64,000 nucleotides of DNA from Clostridia bacterium (GTDB lineage Bacteria > Bacillota > Clostridia > Christensenellales > Aristaeellaceae), in contig JAFWEJ010000001.1 in assembly GCA_017512985.1 (NCBI GenBank), positions 62,001-126,000 of the forward strand, in the 5' to 3' direction. Position numbers and translations under genes: made by a program. The notes beneath the pieces are model-generated. The model saw only the letters and a list, made by a program, of their open reading frames with translations. It made no database searches and was not told where the DNA came from. This document shows positions 1 through 8,236 of the stretch, in pieces (positions within the stretch are counted from its first letter, which is position 1; the number at the start of each line of letters is the position of its first letter).

Positions 1-926
1 AAACCGGTATCCCGCAGGAGGGTTTTGTTCCCGGCCTGCAGGTACGCGCAGCGGAATTCCAGGGCGTTCTTCGCTTCCACCGGATGGGTGACGTCCAGCT
101 TCATGGTGATCACCGGCATCGCCCGGGGCTTTTCCTTCACCTCCAGGTGCTCCATCCGGTTCTGGATTTTGCGCTTCGCGCTGCTCAGGCCCAGGACGGC
201 GTTCGTCCATTCGTGGGTGTGGAGGCGCGCCTCGCTGTTGCCCATGCGGGACGGCGCCTTCTTTACCTGGGAGGCCCATTCCGTCATGCGCTGGGCGGCG
301 TCCTTCAGGCGCCTGACTTCAGTTTTGTACTGGTCGTATTCAAAGGAAGCACGTTCCCGCTGCCGGTCGCGTTCCGCGATGAAGCCGTCGTAACCGCCGG
401 GGAAGACCGTGACCTTTCCGTCCTCCAGGTACCAGATGCGGTCGCAGACTGCCCGCAGCAGCGCCCGGTCGTGGGAGACCAGCAGCACGGCGCCGTCAAA
501 GTCGGACAGTTTTTTGCGCAGCAGAACCAGGCCTTCCCGGTCCAGGTCCGTGGTCGGTTCATCTGCCAGCAGCAGGCCGGCCCGGGCGGACAGCGCGCCG
601 GCGATCCGGTTCCGGGTCATCTCGCCGCCGGAAAGGCCTTCCCGGCTTCCGCGGGCCTGGAACTGGGCGCGGGTTTCCGCGTCGTCTCCTGCGTCCGCGT
701 CTCCCTGCTGGCGGATCATGGCGACGGGGGAAAGGCGGCGGACCTGGCCGGATTCCGGAACCAGATCGCCGGACAGCACGCGCAGCAATGTGGTCTTGCC
801 GGCGCCGTTCTCGCCGATCAGGCCGATCCGGTCGCCGTCGTATACGGACAGGTGGTCCAGGTCCAGTACCAGCCGGTCCGCGAAGGATACCTGCACGCCG
901 TTTATCTCAAGAATGCATTTTGACAT
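1..926 (-). CDS. ABC-F ribosome-protection type ATPase (N-terminal part; cut by window start)
   Basis: The reading frame starts with ATG at 926 and runs off the window at base 1, so about 308 residues are present. The first nucleotide-binding domain is complete: Walker A GENGAGKTT near residues 46-54, signature LSGGEMTRN, and Walker B followed by DEPTTDLD. No membrane segment is seen, which is the ABC-F hallmark. The first ATPase domain is very short between Walker A and the signature, as in the Vga/Lsa/VmlR antibiotic-resistance ABC-F group rather than the Uup/EttA group. Family knowledge: these proteins bind the ribosomal E site and displace drugs from the peptidyl transferase centre or exit tunnel. 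The ribosome binding site GGAAGGGG (936-943) lies in the 3' arm of a terminator hairpin directly upstream, which suggests drug-inducible expression. The second ATPase domain and C-terminus are outside the window, so drug specificity cannot be read. Confidence 0.9.
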   Translation of the reverse strand, partial: MSKCILEINGVQVSFADRLVLDLDHLSVYDGDRIGLIGENGAGKTTLLRVLSGDLVPESGQVRRLSPVAMIRQQGDADAGDDAETRAQFQARGSREGLSGGEMTRNRIAGALSARAGLLLADEPTTDLDREGLVLLRKKLSDFDGAVLLVSHDRALLRAVCDRIWYLEDGKVTVFPGGYDGFIAERDRQRERASFEYDQYKTEVRRLKDAAQRMTEWASQVKKAPSRMGNSEARLHTHEWTNAVLGLSSAKRKIQNRMEHLEVKEKPRAMPVITMKLDVTHPVEAKNALEFRCAYLQAGNKTLLRDTG

Positions 927-928
927 AT

Positions 929-957
929 AAAAAAACCCCTTCCGCGCCGCGGAGGAG
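929..957 (-). terminator. Intrinsic terminator abutting the ABC-F start codon (attenuator)
   Basis: On the minus strand a GC-rich stem (CTCCTCCGCG pairing with CGCGGAAGGGG, one bulge) is followed by seven T residues that end 2 bases before the ABC-F ATG. The 3' arm contains the probable ribosome binding site. A terminator in this position makes sense only as an attenuator. Confidence 0.75.
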
Positions 958-1070
958 CATAATCGGCCGACAGGAAAAACGACGTCTGGCTTTCGCGTTA
1001 CGCAACCTCCAAACGGCGACACAAAAACTGCTCCCGGATCATGTTGTCCCGGGGTTTGCGGCACCGAATA

Positions 1071-1088
1071 TCAGTTGCGGATTTTCAT
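1071..1088 (-). CDS. Five-residue leader peptide MKIRN upstream of ABC-F
   Basis: ATG at 1088, then Lys-Ile-Arg-Asn and TGA. A purine-rich ribosome binding site sits 12 bases upstream, slightly farther than ideal. Short uORFs in leaders of antibiotic-induced ABC-F genes let a stalled ribosome remodel the downstream hairpins; that role here is inferred from context. Confidence 0.5.
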   Translation of the reverse strand: MKIRN

Positions 1089-1125
1089 CAGTCTGCGAAG
1101 TCCTTCCTTTCTGTGAACTGTGGAT

Positions 1126-1154
1126 AGCATAATCGGAGTTTTGGGTTTTGTCAA
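1126..1154 (-). promoter_or_regulatory. Sigma-A-type promoter for the ABC-F leader
   Basis: Perfect -35 TTGACA (1149-1154 on the minus strand), 17-bp spacer, -10 TATGCT (1126-1131). Transcription would start near 1119. It also overlaps the end region of the downstream-facing sugar isomerase-like gene, whose stop is at 1158. Confidence 0.8.
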
Positions 1155-1157
1155 TAA

Positions 1158-1988
1158 TCAGATTGCAACGCCTGCTTCAGCGGCTTTTATGGCCATATAA
1201 TCGTATGCGCGGCGGTATTCCTCAAAGGTGCTCATGTGTTCCAGCAGGACCGGCGCGTCCGCGGGCAGGTACCGGTCGATGATCTGCAGGACGCGGACGA
1301 AATCCAGGTTTCCTTCACCCGGGGAACATTCGTGCAGCACGGTGGTCAGCTCCATGGGGTCCATGCGGGAATCCTTCAGGTGGGTGCTTTTGATATACGG
1401 CCCCAGCTTCGCAAAGCATTCCTCAATGAACCCTTCCGCGTCCAGGAAGCGCCGCGGGCAGTTGATCATGTTGACAAAATCCATGTGAACCGCAAACTGT
1501 TCCCGGTCCACGTCCTTCATCAGCTGCAGGTATACGTCCGGGCTGTCCGGAATCATCCAGGGCATGGGCTCCAGGCAGTAAAACGCGATCTTCGGCTTTG
1601 CGCCGTCGATGATGGCACGGATGGAAGCAACGAGCCGCCTGTACATTTCTTCGCTGAAATTGCTGCGGTCCGCGGCGTCCCAGCCGGCCGGGCTGTCCGT
1701 GCCGGCGACGTTTACGCAGCAGGGGATGCCCAGCTCATCCGCCAGGCGCAGCTGGCGCACGGCATAGTCCAGGTTTGCCGCGCCTTCCGAGCGGTCAAAA
1801 GGATTCCGCCATACGCCGACTTCCGCGATGAAAACGCCGTGTTTTTCGGCGATGCCGCAAAGCCTTCCGATCTCTTCTGCGGGCGTCTCACAGGTAAAAG
1901 GCGCTGTGATGGCCCGAAAGCCGGATTCAACGAGTTTTGTTTCCCATTCCGCGGGGCTGCCGCAGCATACGGTTCCGCCTAAACGCAT
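1158..1988 (-). CDS. Sugar phosphate isomerase/epimerase-like TIM-barrel protein
   Basis: 276 residues starting at ATG 1988 with an AAGGAGA ribosome binding site. The sequence matches the xylose isomerase-like TIM barrel / AP endonuclease 2 superfamily: a repeated pattern of hydrophobic strands ending in acidic or histidine residues, including CLEPMP near residues 159-164, HMDFVN near 193-198 and STHLKD near 226-231, the usual divalent-metal ligands at barrel strand ends. No signal peptide is seen, so it is cytoplasmic. Members interconvert ketoses or process inositol-type sugars; the substrate cannot be assigned. No other sugar gene is adjacent apart from the divergent solute-binding protein at 2250, so a shared sugar pathway is possible but unproven. 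Confidence 0.8.
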   Translation of the reverse strand: MRLGGTVCCGSPAEWETKLVESGFRAITAPFTCETPAEEIGRLCGIAEKHGVFIAEVGVWRNPFDRSEGAANLDYAVRQLRLADELGIPCCVNVAGTDSPAGWDAADRSNFSEEMYRRLVASIRAIIDGAKPKIAFYCLEPMPWMIPDSPDVYLQLMKDVDREQFAVHMDFVNMINCPRRFLDAEGFIEECFAKLGPYIKSTHLKDSRMDPMELTTVLHECSPGEGNLDFVRVLQIIDRYLPADAPVLLEHMSTFEEYRRAYDYMAIKAAEAGVAI

Positions 1989-2100
1989 GGCTTTTTATCT
2001 CCTTTTTGTTTCTGGCTGCAGTATATCATACGAAGCGGAGAAAACAAAGGACAACGTGCCTGAATCGGGTGACATCGGCGGGAAAAGCGTTGGAAAGCTT

Positions 2101-2135
2101 GTAATCATACCGGTTTTATGATAAGGTAATCATAC
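2101..2135 (+). repeat. Tandem 10-bp direct repeat upstream of the solute-binding protein gene
   Basis: GTAATCATAC occurs at 2101-2110 and again at 2126-2135, a 25-bp period. It lies in the 260-bp gap between two divergent genes. A possible promoter (TTGTAA then, 17 bp later, TAAGGT) overlaps it, so it could be an operator. The rest of the 1989-2249 gap shows nothing else clear. Confidence 0.5.
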
Positions 2136-2249
2136 AGTCAAAAGAAAGAGTTCCGCGGCATGCTCCCGAAAGGGAAAGCGATGCTTTTTCTGAATCCGTT
2201 GAAACAAACCGGATAAAACGCAACAACCGAAAGCAAGGAGGTTATCCAC

Positions 2250-3911
2250 ATGAGGAAACTCATCGCCCTGATGCTGATCCTGTCGCTGCTGGCCGGCCTG
2301 ACGCAGGCGGCTTTCGCGGCGGATATCTATACCCTGGATATCTACTGGATCGCGAACGTTAACAGCGATAAGCCTTATAAAGACCTTGGCGCGGCGGTTA
2401 ACGATTATCTTGCGGATGAGACAAGCGACAAAACCAATCTTGCCCAAGTGACGGAAGACCTGGCCGTTCAGTACCTCACGCCCGATGATGTGAAGAACTC
2501 AAAGATCCGCAAAGGCGTGGAAGACGCGATCAACGAATATCTCGCGAAGGTGCATAAGGCCAACAGAAAGGTCCGGAAGATGCAGGTCAGGTTCCACCTG
2601 ATCTTCTGGGATCCGCAATGGACGGAGCAGGCGATCGCTGCCCTGATGGCCGACGAGAAGATCGACCTGATCTTTACCGCGGACTGGGAAGGCTACACGC
2701 AGGAGATCGAGGCCGACAAGCTTCTGGAGCTGGAATCAGCCCTGAAAGAAGATGGGGAAGGAATCCTGGAAACGCTGTCCTCTGATTTTCTGGACGGCAT
2801 TAAGGTGCACGGCCATATTTATGGCATCCCTACCAACAAGGAGCTGTGCGTGCCCAGCGGTATCATTGTGAACAAGACCGCCGCGGACCTGATCGGGTGG
2901 GATCTGTCGGAATACGCGGACGGGACAAAAAAGATTACCACGCCGGAGCTGGAGCCCTGGCTGGAGAAGTATAAGGCCATGTTCCCGGACAAGTACCCCT
3001 ACCTGATGGAAAAGGACCGCTGGGCGGATGAACCCTGGAGCCATGAATGGATCGGGCTGGAAGAGGACGTCCTTTCCATGAAGTTCGCAAAGGACGAAAA
3101 CGGCAAGTATGATGAAACGGTCTACAGCATCTATGAGACCGACGAGCAGGAGGAGCATATCCGCCTGATGTACAAATGGGCGCAGGAAGGATACATCTCC
3201 CCGGATTCCGCCACCCAGGATTACAACAGGATCTTCGGCACCGGGGATTTCCTGGTGTTCACCCAGCCGCTGAAGGGGAAAAATTACAAGTCCCTGGAGA
3301 TGATCGCTGCCAACAGGAAGCCGGGGGATCCGGAATTCGAGTGTGTTGAGATCATCATGCAGGATAAATACAAGGTTACCTGCCAGGCGGGCGGCTCCAT
3401 GTTCGCGATCCCGCGGACCGGCCGGTCGGATCTCGCGATGCAGTACCTGAACCTGATGCATACGGATCCCACCCTGGTGAACCTGATGCTCTTCGGTGTG
3501 GAAGGCGTGAACTATACCAAGGCGAACGAGTCACAGGTTGAACTGGCTGACGGCGCGAACTGGTACGGCATGCACGGCGGCGCCTGGACGGTCGGCAACA
3601 CGAAGCTCCAGTATGTGCTGAGTACCGAAGATCCGGAAAAGAACGCCGAGCTGCAGAAATTCGCGCTGGACGCGCCGATGACGGCATCCTACGGTTTCCG
3701 GTTCGACAAGAAGCGCGCGGAAACGCTGAAGGCGGTGGAAGACGTCGTCAGGGAATACGCCCGCAACCTGATGGTCGGCGCGGTGGATCCGGACGATCCG
3801 GAAAAGGGCCTGGAAGCGTTCCGGAAAGCCCTGAAGGATGCCGGAATCGACGAACTGAAAGCGGAAGTCGAAAAGCAGTACGAAGAGTGGAAGATCGATA
3901 CCAAGAAGTAA
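2250..3911 (+). CDS. Extracellular solute-binding protein (family 1-like), orphan
   Basis: 553 residues from ATG 2250, preceded by AAGGAGG. It begins with a signal peptide (MRK, hydrophobic core, AFA cleavage site near residue 24). No lipobox cysteine is present, unusual for a Gram-positive binding protein, so it may be released or held by other means. The body has the layout of large periplasmic-binding-protein type 2 proteins of the LplA/DUF3502-like group: an interior segment IDLIFTADWEG and a hinge-like GHIYGIPTNKE region. Family role: capture of oligosaccharides or other solutes for an ABC importer. No permease gene flanks it. A strong terminator follows at 3932. The C-terminal third (from about 430) is highly charged and helical. 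Confidence 0.75.
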   Translation: MRKLIALMLILSLLAGLTQAAFAADIYTLDIYWIANVNSDKPYKDLGAAVNDYLADETSDKTNLAQVTEDLAVQYLTPDDVKNSKIRKGVEDAINEYLAKVHKANRKVRKMQVRFHLIFWDPQWTEQAIAALMADEKIDLIFTADWEGYTQEIEADKLLELESALKEDGEGILETLSSDFLDGIKVHGHIYGIPTNKELCVPSGIIVNKTAADLIGWDLSEYADGTKKITTPELEPWLEKYKAMFPDKYPYLMEKDRWADEPWSHEWIGLEEDVLSMKFAKDENGKYDETVYSIYETDEQEEHIRLMYKWAQEGYISPDSATQDYNRIFGTGDFLVFTQPLKGKNYKSLEMIAANRKPGDPEFECVEIIMQDKYKVTCQAGGSMFAIPRTGRSDLAMQYLNLMHTDPTLVNLMLFGVEGVNYTKANESQVELADGANWYGMHGGAWTVGNTKLQYVLSTEDPEKNAELQKFALDAPMTASYGFRFDKKRAETLKAVEDVVREYARNLMVGAVDPDDPEKGLEAFRKALKDAGIDELKAEVEKQYEEWKIDTKK

Positions 3912-3931
3912 ACATTTCCCGCAGAACCAAC

Positions 3932-3968
3932 GGTCCCCCGTCCGTGACGGACGGGGGACCATTTTTAT
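3932..3968 (+). terminator. Strong intrinsic terminator after the solute-binding protein gene
   Basis: GGTCCCCCGTCCG and CGGACGGGGGACC (3932-3960) form a 13-bp perfect stem with a three-base loop, followed by ATTTTTATT. It overlaps the last codons of the convergent FeoB-associated small gene. Confidence 0.9.
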
Positions 3969-4120
3969 TCGTTGTTCTGCCGGCTTTGGCAGTTCAGCAT
4001 GCAGCCTTCACAGGATCCGCAGCAGCCTTTTCCGGCCTTTCTGCGCCGGCGGATCCGGAGTACGGCAAACGCCGCGGCGGCCGCGACCGCCAGCAGGATC
4101 AGAATGTCGTAAAGATTCAT
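3965..4120 (-). CDS. FeoB-associated Cys-rich small membrane protein
   Basis: A 51-residue protein from ATG 4120 with ribosome binding site AAAGGAG. One N-terminal membrane helix (about residues 4-22), then an arginine/lysine-rich stop-transfer segment, then a cysteine cluster CCGSCEGC plus one further Cys. This is the layout of the FeoB_associated family (PF12669). It lies 15 bases downstream of the feoB stop codon on the same strand, so it is the last gene of the iron-uptake operon. Family members probably assist Fe(II) transport, like FeoC in other bacteria; the precise role is unknown. Confidence 0.88.
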   Translation of the reverse strand: MNLYDILILLAVAAAAAFAVLRIRRRRKAGKGCCGSCEGCMLNCQSRQNNE

Positions 4121-4135
4121 GGTTGACTCCTTTGA

Positions 4136-6466
4136 TCAGAACAGTGAGCCGATCAGGCGGATAAGAAGGGCGGCGATCCAGGCGATGGCGCACTGCCAGA
4201 GAACCACGCCCAGCGCCCACTTGCGTCCCATCTCCCTTCGGATGGCGGCAATGGCGGCCACGCAGGGGGTATAGAGCAGGCTGAAGGCCAGCATGGAGGC
4301 GGCAGCCAATGTGCCGAGGGCGGCCAGTCCGTCGCCGAAGAGGGTGTTCATGATGGAGACCACGCTTTCCTTGGCCATGAAGCCGCAGATTAGTGAGGTG
4401 ACGATGCGCCAGTCGCCGAGACCCACGGGCGCCATGACCGGCGCGAGCAGTCCGGCGATGGCGGCCAGGATGCTGTCGTGGGAATCGGCCACCAGGTTCA
4501 GGCGGAAATCAAAGCTTTTCAGGAACCAGACCACGATGGTCGCGATCAGGATCACGGAGAAGGCACGGTGCAGGAAATCCTTGGCTTTTTCCCACAGCAG
4601 CTGCGCCACGTTCCGGGGGGTCGGGAAGCGGTAGTTCGGCAGCTCCATGACGAAGGGGACCGCTTCACCTTTGAACAGCGTTTTCCGGAACAGCAGGGCG
4701 ACCAGGATGCCGGTCACGATGCCGAGCAGGTACAGGCCCAGGATGATCAGCCAGCCGTGCTGCGGGAAGAAGGCATTGACGAAGAAACCGTAGATCGGCA
4801 TTTTGGCCGTGCAGGACATGAAGGGCGTCAGCAGGATCGTCATGCGGCGGTCCCGGGCACTGGGCAGGGTGCGGGTGGACATGACCGCCGGAACGGTGCA
4901 GCCGAAGCCGATCAGCATCGGCACGATGCTCCGCCCGGAGAGGCCGATGCGTCGCAGGAGCTTGTCCATCACAAAGGCGACGCGGGCGACATAGCCGCTG
5001 TCCTCCAGCAGGGAGAGGAAGAAGAACAGGATTACGATGATCGGCAGGAAGCTGACCACCGTGCCGACGCCTTCAAAGATGCCGTCCAGCACCAGGCTCT
5101 GGATCGACGCGTTCACATGAGCGGCTTCCATGCCGCTGCGGACCGCGCCGGCCAGGGCGTCGATGCCGCCCTGCAGCAGGTCCTGCAGGAACGGGCCGAT
5201 CAGGAAGAAGGTCAGGTAGAAAACCAGGCCCATGATCAGGATAAAGAGGGGAATCGCGGTCCAGCGGCCGGTCAGGACCCGGTCGATCTTTTCGCTCCGC
5301 ACGCGTTCCTTACTTTCTCTCGGTTTGATCACGGAAGCGGCGCAGACCTTCCGGATGAAGGCGAAGCGCATATCCGCGATGGACGCGGCGCGGTCCATGC
5401 CGCGCTCCTTTTCCATCTGCAGCACCAGGTGCTCCAGCATATCCGATTCATTCTGGTCCAGTTCCAGCTGCTCCTGCAGCAGCGGGTCGCCGACGATCAG
5501 CTTGCTGGCGGAGAACCGCACAGGCAGTTCCGCCCGCTTCGCGTGGTCCTCAATCAGGTGGCTTACGGCATGCAGCGCGCGGTGAACAGCGCCGCCGTGG
5601 TCTTCCGTGCCGCAAAAATCCTGCTTAACGGGTTTTTCCTGGTATTTCGCCACGTGGATTGCGTGGCGGATCAGTTCGTCCACGCCTTCGTTCTTGGCTG
5701 CGGAGATCGGAACCACCGGAACACCCAGCATGGCTTCCATGGCGTTCACGTCCACCGTGCCGCCGTTGCCGCGCAGTTCGTCCATCATGTTCAGGGCGAC
5801 CACCATCGGGATGTTCATCTCCAGCAGCTGCATCGTCAGGTACAGGTTCCGCTCGATGTTGGTGGCGTCCACGATATTGATGATCGCTTTCGGGTGGCCT
5901 TTGAGCACAAAGTCCCGGGAGACGAGTTCCTCGCTGGAGTAGGGAGACATGGAATAGATGCCCGGCAGGTCGGTGACAAGGGTATCTGTGTGTCCGCGGA
6001 TCACGCCGTCCTTGCGGTCCACTGTGACGCCCGGGAAATTCCCCACATGCTGGTTGGAGCCGGTCAGCTGGTTGAACAGGGTGGTTTTGCCGCTGTTCTG
6101 GTTGCCCACCAACGCGAAAGTCAGCTTCGTGCCGTCCGGCAGCGGATCGCCGCTGCCCTTGGGATGAAAACGGCCTTCCTCACCCAGGCCGGGATGCTCC
6201 GGGGAACGCTGCGGCTTCTTTTCCGCTTCGGCAGCCTTCAGGTCCACCGGTGAAATACCGATTTTTTCCGCGTCCGCCAGGCGGAGGGTGAGTTCATATC
6301 CGTGTATTCTCAACTCCATGGGGTCGCCCATGGGCGCCAGCTTGATAACTGTCACTTCCGTGCCGGGTATCATGCCCATATCCAGGAAATGCTGCCGCAG
6401 GGCGCCTTCGCCGCCGACTTCTTCAATGACGGCGGACCGGCCGGGTTTCAGTTCGTTGAGTTTCAT
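4136..6466 (-). CDS. feoB: Ferrous iron transporter, FeoA-FeoB fusion
   Basis: 776 residues. The start was placed at ATG 6466 because AGGAGG lies just upstream and the protein then begins at a FeoA domain; an upstream in-frame start at 6550 would fall in the promoter. Residues 1-75 are a FeoA-like SH3-fold domain. A Pro/Glu-rich linker follows, then the FeoB GTPase with G1 GNQNSGKTT (121-129), G3 DLPG (166-169) and G4 NMMD (226-229). The C-terminal membrane part contains Gate-type segments, including a GFGCTVPAV motif. It imports Fe(II) across the cytoplasmic membrane. Known lineages usually encode feoA separately; the fusion occurs in some Clostridia and Bacteroidetes. Confidence 0.95.
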   Translation of the reverse strand: MKLNELKPGRSAVIEEVGGEGALRQHFLDMGMIPGTEVTVIKLAPMGDPMELRIHGYELTLRLADAEKIGISPVDLKAAEAEKKPQRSPEHPGLGEEGRFHPKGSGDPLPDGTKLTFALVGNQNSGKTTLFNQLTGSNQHVGNFPGVTVDRKDGVIRGHTDTLVTDLPGIYSMSPYSSEELVSRDFVLKGHPKAIINIVDATNIERNLYLTMQLLEMNIPMVVALNMMDELRGNGGTVDVNAMEAMLGVPVVPISAAKNEGVDELIRHAIHVAKYQEKPVKQDFCGTEDHGGAVHRALHAVSHLIEDHAKRAELPVRFSASKLIVGDPLLQEQLELDQNESDMLEHLVLQMEKERGMDRAASIADMRFAFIRKVCAASVIKPRESKERVRSEKIDRVLTGRWTAIPLFILIMGLVFYLTFFLIGPFLQDLLQGGIDALAGAVRSGMEAAHVNASIQSLVLDGIFEGVGTVVSFLPIIVILFFFLSLLEDSGYVARVAFVMDKLLRRIGLSGRSIVPMLIGFGCTVPAVMSTRTLPSARDRRMTILLTPFMSCTAKMPIYGFFVNAFFPQHGWLIILGLYLLGIVTGILVALLFRKTLFKGEAVPFVMELPNYRFPTPRNVAQLLWEKAKDFLHRAFSVILIATIVVWFLKSFDFRLNLVADSHDSILAAIAGLLAPVMAPVGLGDWRIVTSLICGFMAKESVVSIMNTLFGDGLAALGTLAAASMLAFSLLYTPCVAAIAAIRREMGRKWALGVVLWQCAIAWIAALLIRLIGSLF

Positions 6467-6521
6467 ACCTTTATCATCCTCCTGCGGAAGGAATTCCAAC
6501 ATGTTGAAATCTTCCACGGGC

Positions 6522-6550
6522 AGTGTACAACAAACAAGAGTTAATGTCAA
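6522..6550 (-). promoter_or_regulatory. feoB promoter
   Basis: -35 TTGACA (6545-6550 on the minus strand), 17-bp spacer, -10 TACACT (6522-6527). The leader to the feoB ATG is about 50 bases. Confidence 0.75.
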
Positions 6551-6556
6551 CTAACT
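6539..6556. promoter_or_regulatory. Inverted repeat covering the feoB -35 box (possible operator)
   Basis: AGTTA-N8-TAACT spans 6539-6556 and covers the -35 hexamer, a position that would block RNA polymerase. An iron-responsive Fur or DtxR-family repressor is a natural candidate, but the sequence is not a recognisable Fur or IdeR box. Confidence 0.35.
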
Positions 6557-6636
6557 TTTGAAATTTGTTTGTTCGCCTTGAAAAGAAAGGCGGTAAAGGA
6601 TACAATAACAATATCAACGGGAACGGAGAAAAACGG

Positions 6637-7449
6637 ATGGCACTGACGGCCTATTGCAAAAAATGCAACCGGGAAGTGGACGCGGGAGAGGTCTGCCCTT
6701 TCTGCGGCTCGAAACTCGGGAAGAACGCCGCCCATGCCGCCTGGTGCGTGGAGCGGACGCCGGTCAGGGACTGGATGAGTTGGAACGCGCTTATGCGGAT
6801 CCTGCTGCCCGGGGCGCTGCTCATCCTGCTGCTTGTGCTGCTGGCGGAGGGGATCGCCGGCGGGATCGCCGCGGTGGAAAAGATGCTCGTTTCCGGTTTT
6901 CCTGTGGTGCTTTTGATTCTGCTGGGAACAATCCTGGCGGTGGCGTTCGCGGCCCTGCTTCTGCAGGGAAAGGAACTGGCGGATTATGTTGTGGACAACC
7001 GCGGCGTGCACGAGATCCATTACCTGCCCAACCCGACCCCGCTGCGGCTCATCGTCCGGCTGAAATCCCCGTCGCTCATGAAGCAGGTTCAGCAGGGGAA
7101 CGGCGTTTCCGTACTCAAGCTGAGCGAGAAGGACCTTCCCTGGAAGAACGTTGCCCGGGTGCAGCTGTGGCCGGAAAAGTGCATGATCCTGTATTACGCG
7201 CCGTCCTGGTGGTTGCGGATTGCCGCGGCCTGCACGCCGTTTGTCTGGGACGATGTCATGGGGATCACCCGGGAAAAGCTCGGGAAAAAGCGGAAAATCA
7301 AATTGCCCGCTTCGCTGGTTATTCCGGCAGAGCAGCGGGCAAGGCGCACGGCGGCGGTGTCCCGGCCTGTATTTGAGGATCCGGAACCGGTTAATGTACT
7401 GGAACCTCCGGAGGAATCAACCGGACAGATGAGCCTGTTTGATGAATAA
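6637..7449 (+). CDS. Zinc-ribbon membrane protein of unknown function
   Basis: 270 residues. ATG 6637 was chosen because the protein then opens with a complete zinc ribbon (Cys7, Cys10, Cys20, Cys23), and GGAG lies upstream. Two membrane helices follow (about residues 53-75 and 82-108). The remaining 160 residues are soluble, probably cytoplasmic, with a PH-like alternation of strands. The end is acidic and proline-rich. It is transcribed away from feoB and is isolated by a terminator. Zinc-ribbon plus two-helix proteins are common in Clostridia and mostly uncharacterised; no function is proposed. Confidence 0.75.
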   Translation: MALTAYCKKCNREVDAGEVCPFCGSKLGKNAAHAAWCVERTPVRDWMSWNALMRILLPGALLILLLVLLAEGIAGGIAAVEKMLVSGFPVVLLILLGTILAVAFAALLLQGKELADYVVDNRGVHEIHYLPNPTPLRLIVRLKSPSLMKQVQQGNGVSVLKLSEKDLPWKNVARVQLWPEKCMILYYAPSWWLRIAAACTPFVWDDVMGITREKLGKKRKIKLPASLVIPAEQRARRTAAVSRPVFEDPEPVNVLEPPEESTGQMSLFDE

Positions 7450-7452
7450 TAT

Positions 7453-7484
7453 AAAACCCCGGCTGCGTTGGCAGCCGGGGTTTT
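7453..7484. terminator. Bidirectional terminator between the zinc-ribbon gene and livF
   Basis: AAAACCCCGGCTGC and GCAGCCGGGGTTTT pair perfectly over 14 bp around a GTTG loop. The T and A flanks make it functional in both directions for the two convergent genes. Confidence 0.92.
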
Positions 7485-7496
7485 GCATACAGCATA

Positions 7497-8234
7497 TCAG
7501 TTTCCGAGATAGGCTTTCTGTACGTCGTCGTTCTGCAGCAGTTCCGCGGCGTTGCCGGACATGGTGATACGTCCGGTCTCCAGCACATACGCCCGGTCCG
7601 CGACAGAGAGCGCCATCTGGGCGTTCTGCTCCACCAGCAGGATCGTGACGCCGGATTCGTGCAACTCCTTAATGATGCCGAAGATCTGGTCCACCAGGAT
7701 CGGCGCGAGGCCCATGGAGGGCTCGTCCAGCATCATCAGTTTCGGCTTGCTCATCAATGCCCGGGCCATGGCCAGCATCTGCTGCTCGCCGCCGGACAGG
7801 GTGCCGCCGATCTGTTTTTCCCGTTCCTTCAGCCGGGGGAAACGGCTGAATACGTCTTCCAACGAGGATTCGATTTCTCCCTTCGGGCGGCTGTAGGCGC
7901 CCATCTCCAGGTTTTCCCTTACGGTCATATGCTGGAAGACGCGGCGGCCTTCGGGGCACAGGCTCAGTCCCTTATAAACCATTTTTGAGGCGCCGGTGCC
8001 GTCGACGGGGACGCCGTCCAGCACGATGGAACCCTGGCGGGGCTTCAGCAGGCCGGCGATGGTGTTCAGCGTGGTGGACTTGCCGGCGCCGTTGGCGCCG
8101 ATCAGGGTGACGATTTCCCCCTGATGTACTTCCAGGCTGATGCCCTTCACGGCGTGAATGGCGCCGTAGTATACATGCAGGTCCTTCACCTTCAGCAGGG
8201 GAAGATCCTGATTCACGGTTTTGTTCTCGCTCAT
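7497..8234 (-). CDS. livF: Branched-chain amino-acid ABC transporter ATPase LivF
   Basis: 245 residues from ATG 8234 with AGGAGG upstream. Walker A GANGAGKST, signature LSGGEQQML and Walker B MLDEPSMGL are all intact; the end, DVQKAYLGN, is typical of LivF. It forms a heterodimer with LivG to power the LivHM permease at the inner face of the membrane. It is the last gene of the liv operon, 2 bases after the livG stop, and is followed by the bidirectional terminator at 7453. Confidence 0.95.
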   Translation of the reverse strand: MSENKTVNQDLPLLKVKDLHVYYGAIHAVKGISLEVHQGEIVTLIGANGAGKSTTLNTIAGLLKPRQGSIVLDGVPVDGTGASKMVYKGLSLCPEGRRVFQHMTVRENLEMGAYSRPKGEIESSLEDVFSRFPRLKEREKQIGGTLSGGEQQMLAMARALMSKPKLMMLDEPSMGLAPILVDQIFGIIKELHESGVTILLVEQNAQMALSVADRAYVLETGRITMSGNAAELLQNDDVQKAYLGN

Positions 8235-8236
8235 CG

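Larger units (their letters stand above)
927..1119 (-). promoter_or_regulatory. Regulatory leader of the ABC-F gene
   Basis: About 190 bases of leader lie between the predicted transcription start (near 1119) and the ABC-F ATG. In order it contains a ribosome binding site (AAAGGAAGGA, 1101-1110), a 5-codon ORF (1071-1088), a short CCCGG/CCGGG hairpin at 1033-1053 followed by a T-run (1023-1027), and the terminal attenuator (929-957). Known ABC-F resistance genes such as vmlR and lmo0919 use this arrangement. The exact antiterminator pairing was not resolved by eye. Confidence 0.65.

Noticed and set aside
4478-6253. 591-residue open frame on the plus strand
   Set aside because: Antisense shadow of the FeoAB fusion, rich in Gln, His and Asp, with no recognisable domain or ribosome binding site.
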